Source of the DNA: a virus
Strand: one strand, 5' to 3'
Length of the DNA: 31,298 bases
IMG/VR virus record: IMGVR_UViG_3300017917_002527
Span: 1-31,298 of that record
Part shown: piece after piece, positions 30,849-31,298 of the stretch
Position numbering within the stretch: position 1 is the first letter of the stretch
How the letters are laid out: every line of letters begins with the position of its first letter
Program-made: the position numbers and the translations under genes
Notes under the pieces: generated by a model
What the model was told of the DNA's origin: nothing
What the model saw: only the letters and a program-made list of their open reading frames with translations
Databases searched by the model: none

Positions 30849-31298
30849 TTCCAAGCTGATATATGCAGTCGTGTAAGGCCACGGAAGCGATATTTTTTTG
30901 CAAGCTCTAATACGAAGTTAGTACGCTCATGAAAATCATTTTGATCATCTAATCCTGGCATACAAACTACATTTTTAAGCGGTATGCTAAATGGTACAAC
31001 AAAGTCACGTAATAATTCTTTAACATCTTCTTCATTTGAAATAACAAATTTAAATTGGTAATTGGAATGTTCCATTATTCGTTTGATAGCGTGGGGTACT
31101 ATGCGCTGCTTCTCAGGCATACCTGAGTTAGATAGCTTCGGTGAGCAGTTGATTTGATCTATAATCTCAAACAAATCATCACCAATGTAAACTGTACCGT
31201 TAGTTTCTATTTCATTAAATGGATTTACATTTTCTATTTCATCTTGTAGCATCTTAGACGTAGCTGCTACTGCATCTATACTTCCATCTTTATTTGAA
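30830..31298 (-). CDS. QueE-like 7-carboxy-7-deazaguanine synthase, C-terminal part
   Basis: The frame is open to the window edge, so the N terminus, including any CxxxCxxC radical-SAM motif, is outside. Visible signatures are EIETNGTVYIG, IDQINCSPKLSNSGMP and YQFKFVISNEEDVKELLRDF, followed by a late LTRLHISAWNKTL. These fit QueE, which makes 7-carboxy-7-deazaguanine from CPH4. FolE and a dUTPase-fold gene lie downstream. The internal ATG at 31252 is not the likely start. Confidence 0.75.
   Translation of the reverse strand, partial: SNKDGSIDAVAATSKMLQDEIENVNPFNEIETNGTVYIGDDLFEIIDQINCSPKLSNSGMPEKQRIVPHAIKRIMEHSNYQFKFVISNEEDVKELLRDFVVPFSIPLKNVVCMPGLDDQNDFHERTNFVLELAKKYRFRGLTRLHISAWNKTLNV

Overview
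The window looks like part of a T4-type (myovirus-like) phage genome, probably from an uncultured marine or freshwater phage infecting a Bacteroidota host. The evidence for a T4-type phage is a replication set recognisable from motifs: clamp gp45, clamp-loader subunits gp44 and gp62, and a family-B polymerase gp43 in two pieces. The evidence for the host is a DUF4494-like protein (281-517), AT-rich DNA, and starts preceded by A/T-rich leaders with few Shine-Dalgarno sequences. The host assignment is an inference. Every credible gene lies on the minus strand, so transcription runs from high to low coordinates. Genes are packed with 1-30 nt gaps or short overlaps.

Layout in the direction of transcription. 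(1) 31298-28788: the 3' part of a QueE-like gene, three small ORFs joined by a repeated 18-nt junction, GTP cyclohydrolase I (FolE), and a dUTPase/dCTP-deaminase-fold protein. FolE plus QueE suggests a 7-deazaguanine pathway whose other genes would lie outside the window. (2) 28743-25617: a GIY-YIG endonuclease, a strong terminator, a 760-aa fibre/adhesin with YadA-head repeats, and a 35-aa ORF. (3) 25576-20716: the polymerase, split between motif B and motif C, with a GIY-YIG gene and five small ORFs between the halves. (4) 20719-18853: small proteins, the sliding clamp and a kinase-fold protein. (5) 18751-16037: Hsp20, GroES, a 43-aa ORF and GroEL. (6) 16018-15626: two tRNA-Leu-like genes around a 56-aa ORF. 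(7) 15558-11040: a GIY-YIG gene, clamp loader, zinc ribbon, MazG-like protein, an Fe-S PD-(D/E)XK nuclease and two ribbon-helix-helix proteins. (8) 11083-3156: two GIY-YIG genes, two GT4-type glycosyltransferases, then a run of GT2/GT-A glycosyltransferases and two methyltransferases. (9) 3119-281: ClpP, small proteins and a degenerate HNH protein. (10) 274-5: two more tRNA-like genes.

How the parts fit: polymerase halves, clamp, clamp loader and nuclease form the replication/recombination core. FolE/QueE and the dUTPase-fold protein act on nucleotides and perhaps on DNA modification. GroEL/ES, Hsp20 and ClpP are proteostasis genes. The glycosyltransferase/methyltransferase block probably builds a glycan on DNA or virion protein. 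Five GIY-YIG genes sit between these modules and probably caused the polymerase split. The least explained signals are the four oversized tRNA-like genes with odd anticodon arms, a shared N-terminal leader [IV]KLx[EDQ][IL]LxE on three unrelated proteins that resembles a T4 capsid-targeting sequence, and recurrent motifs at gene starts.
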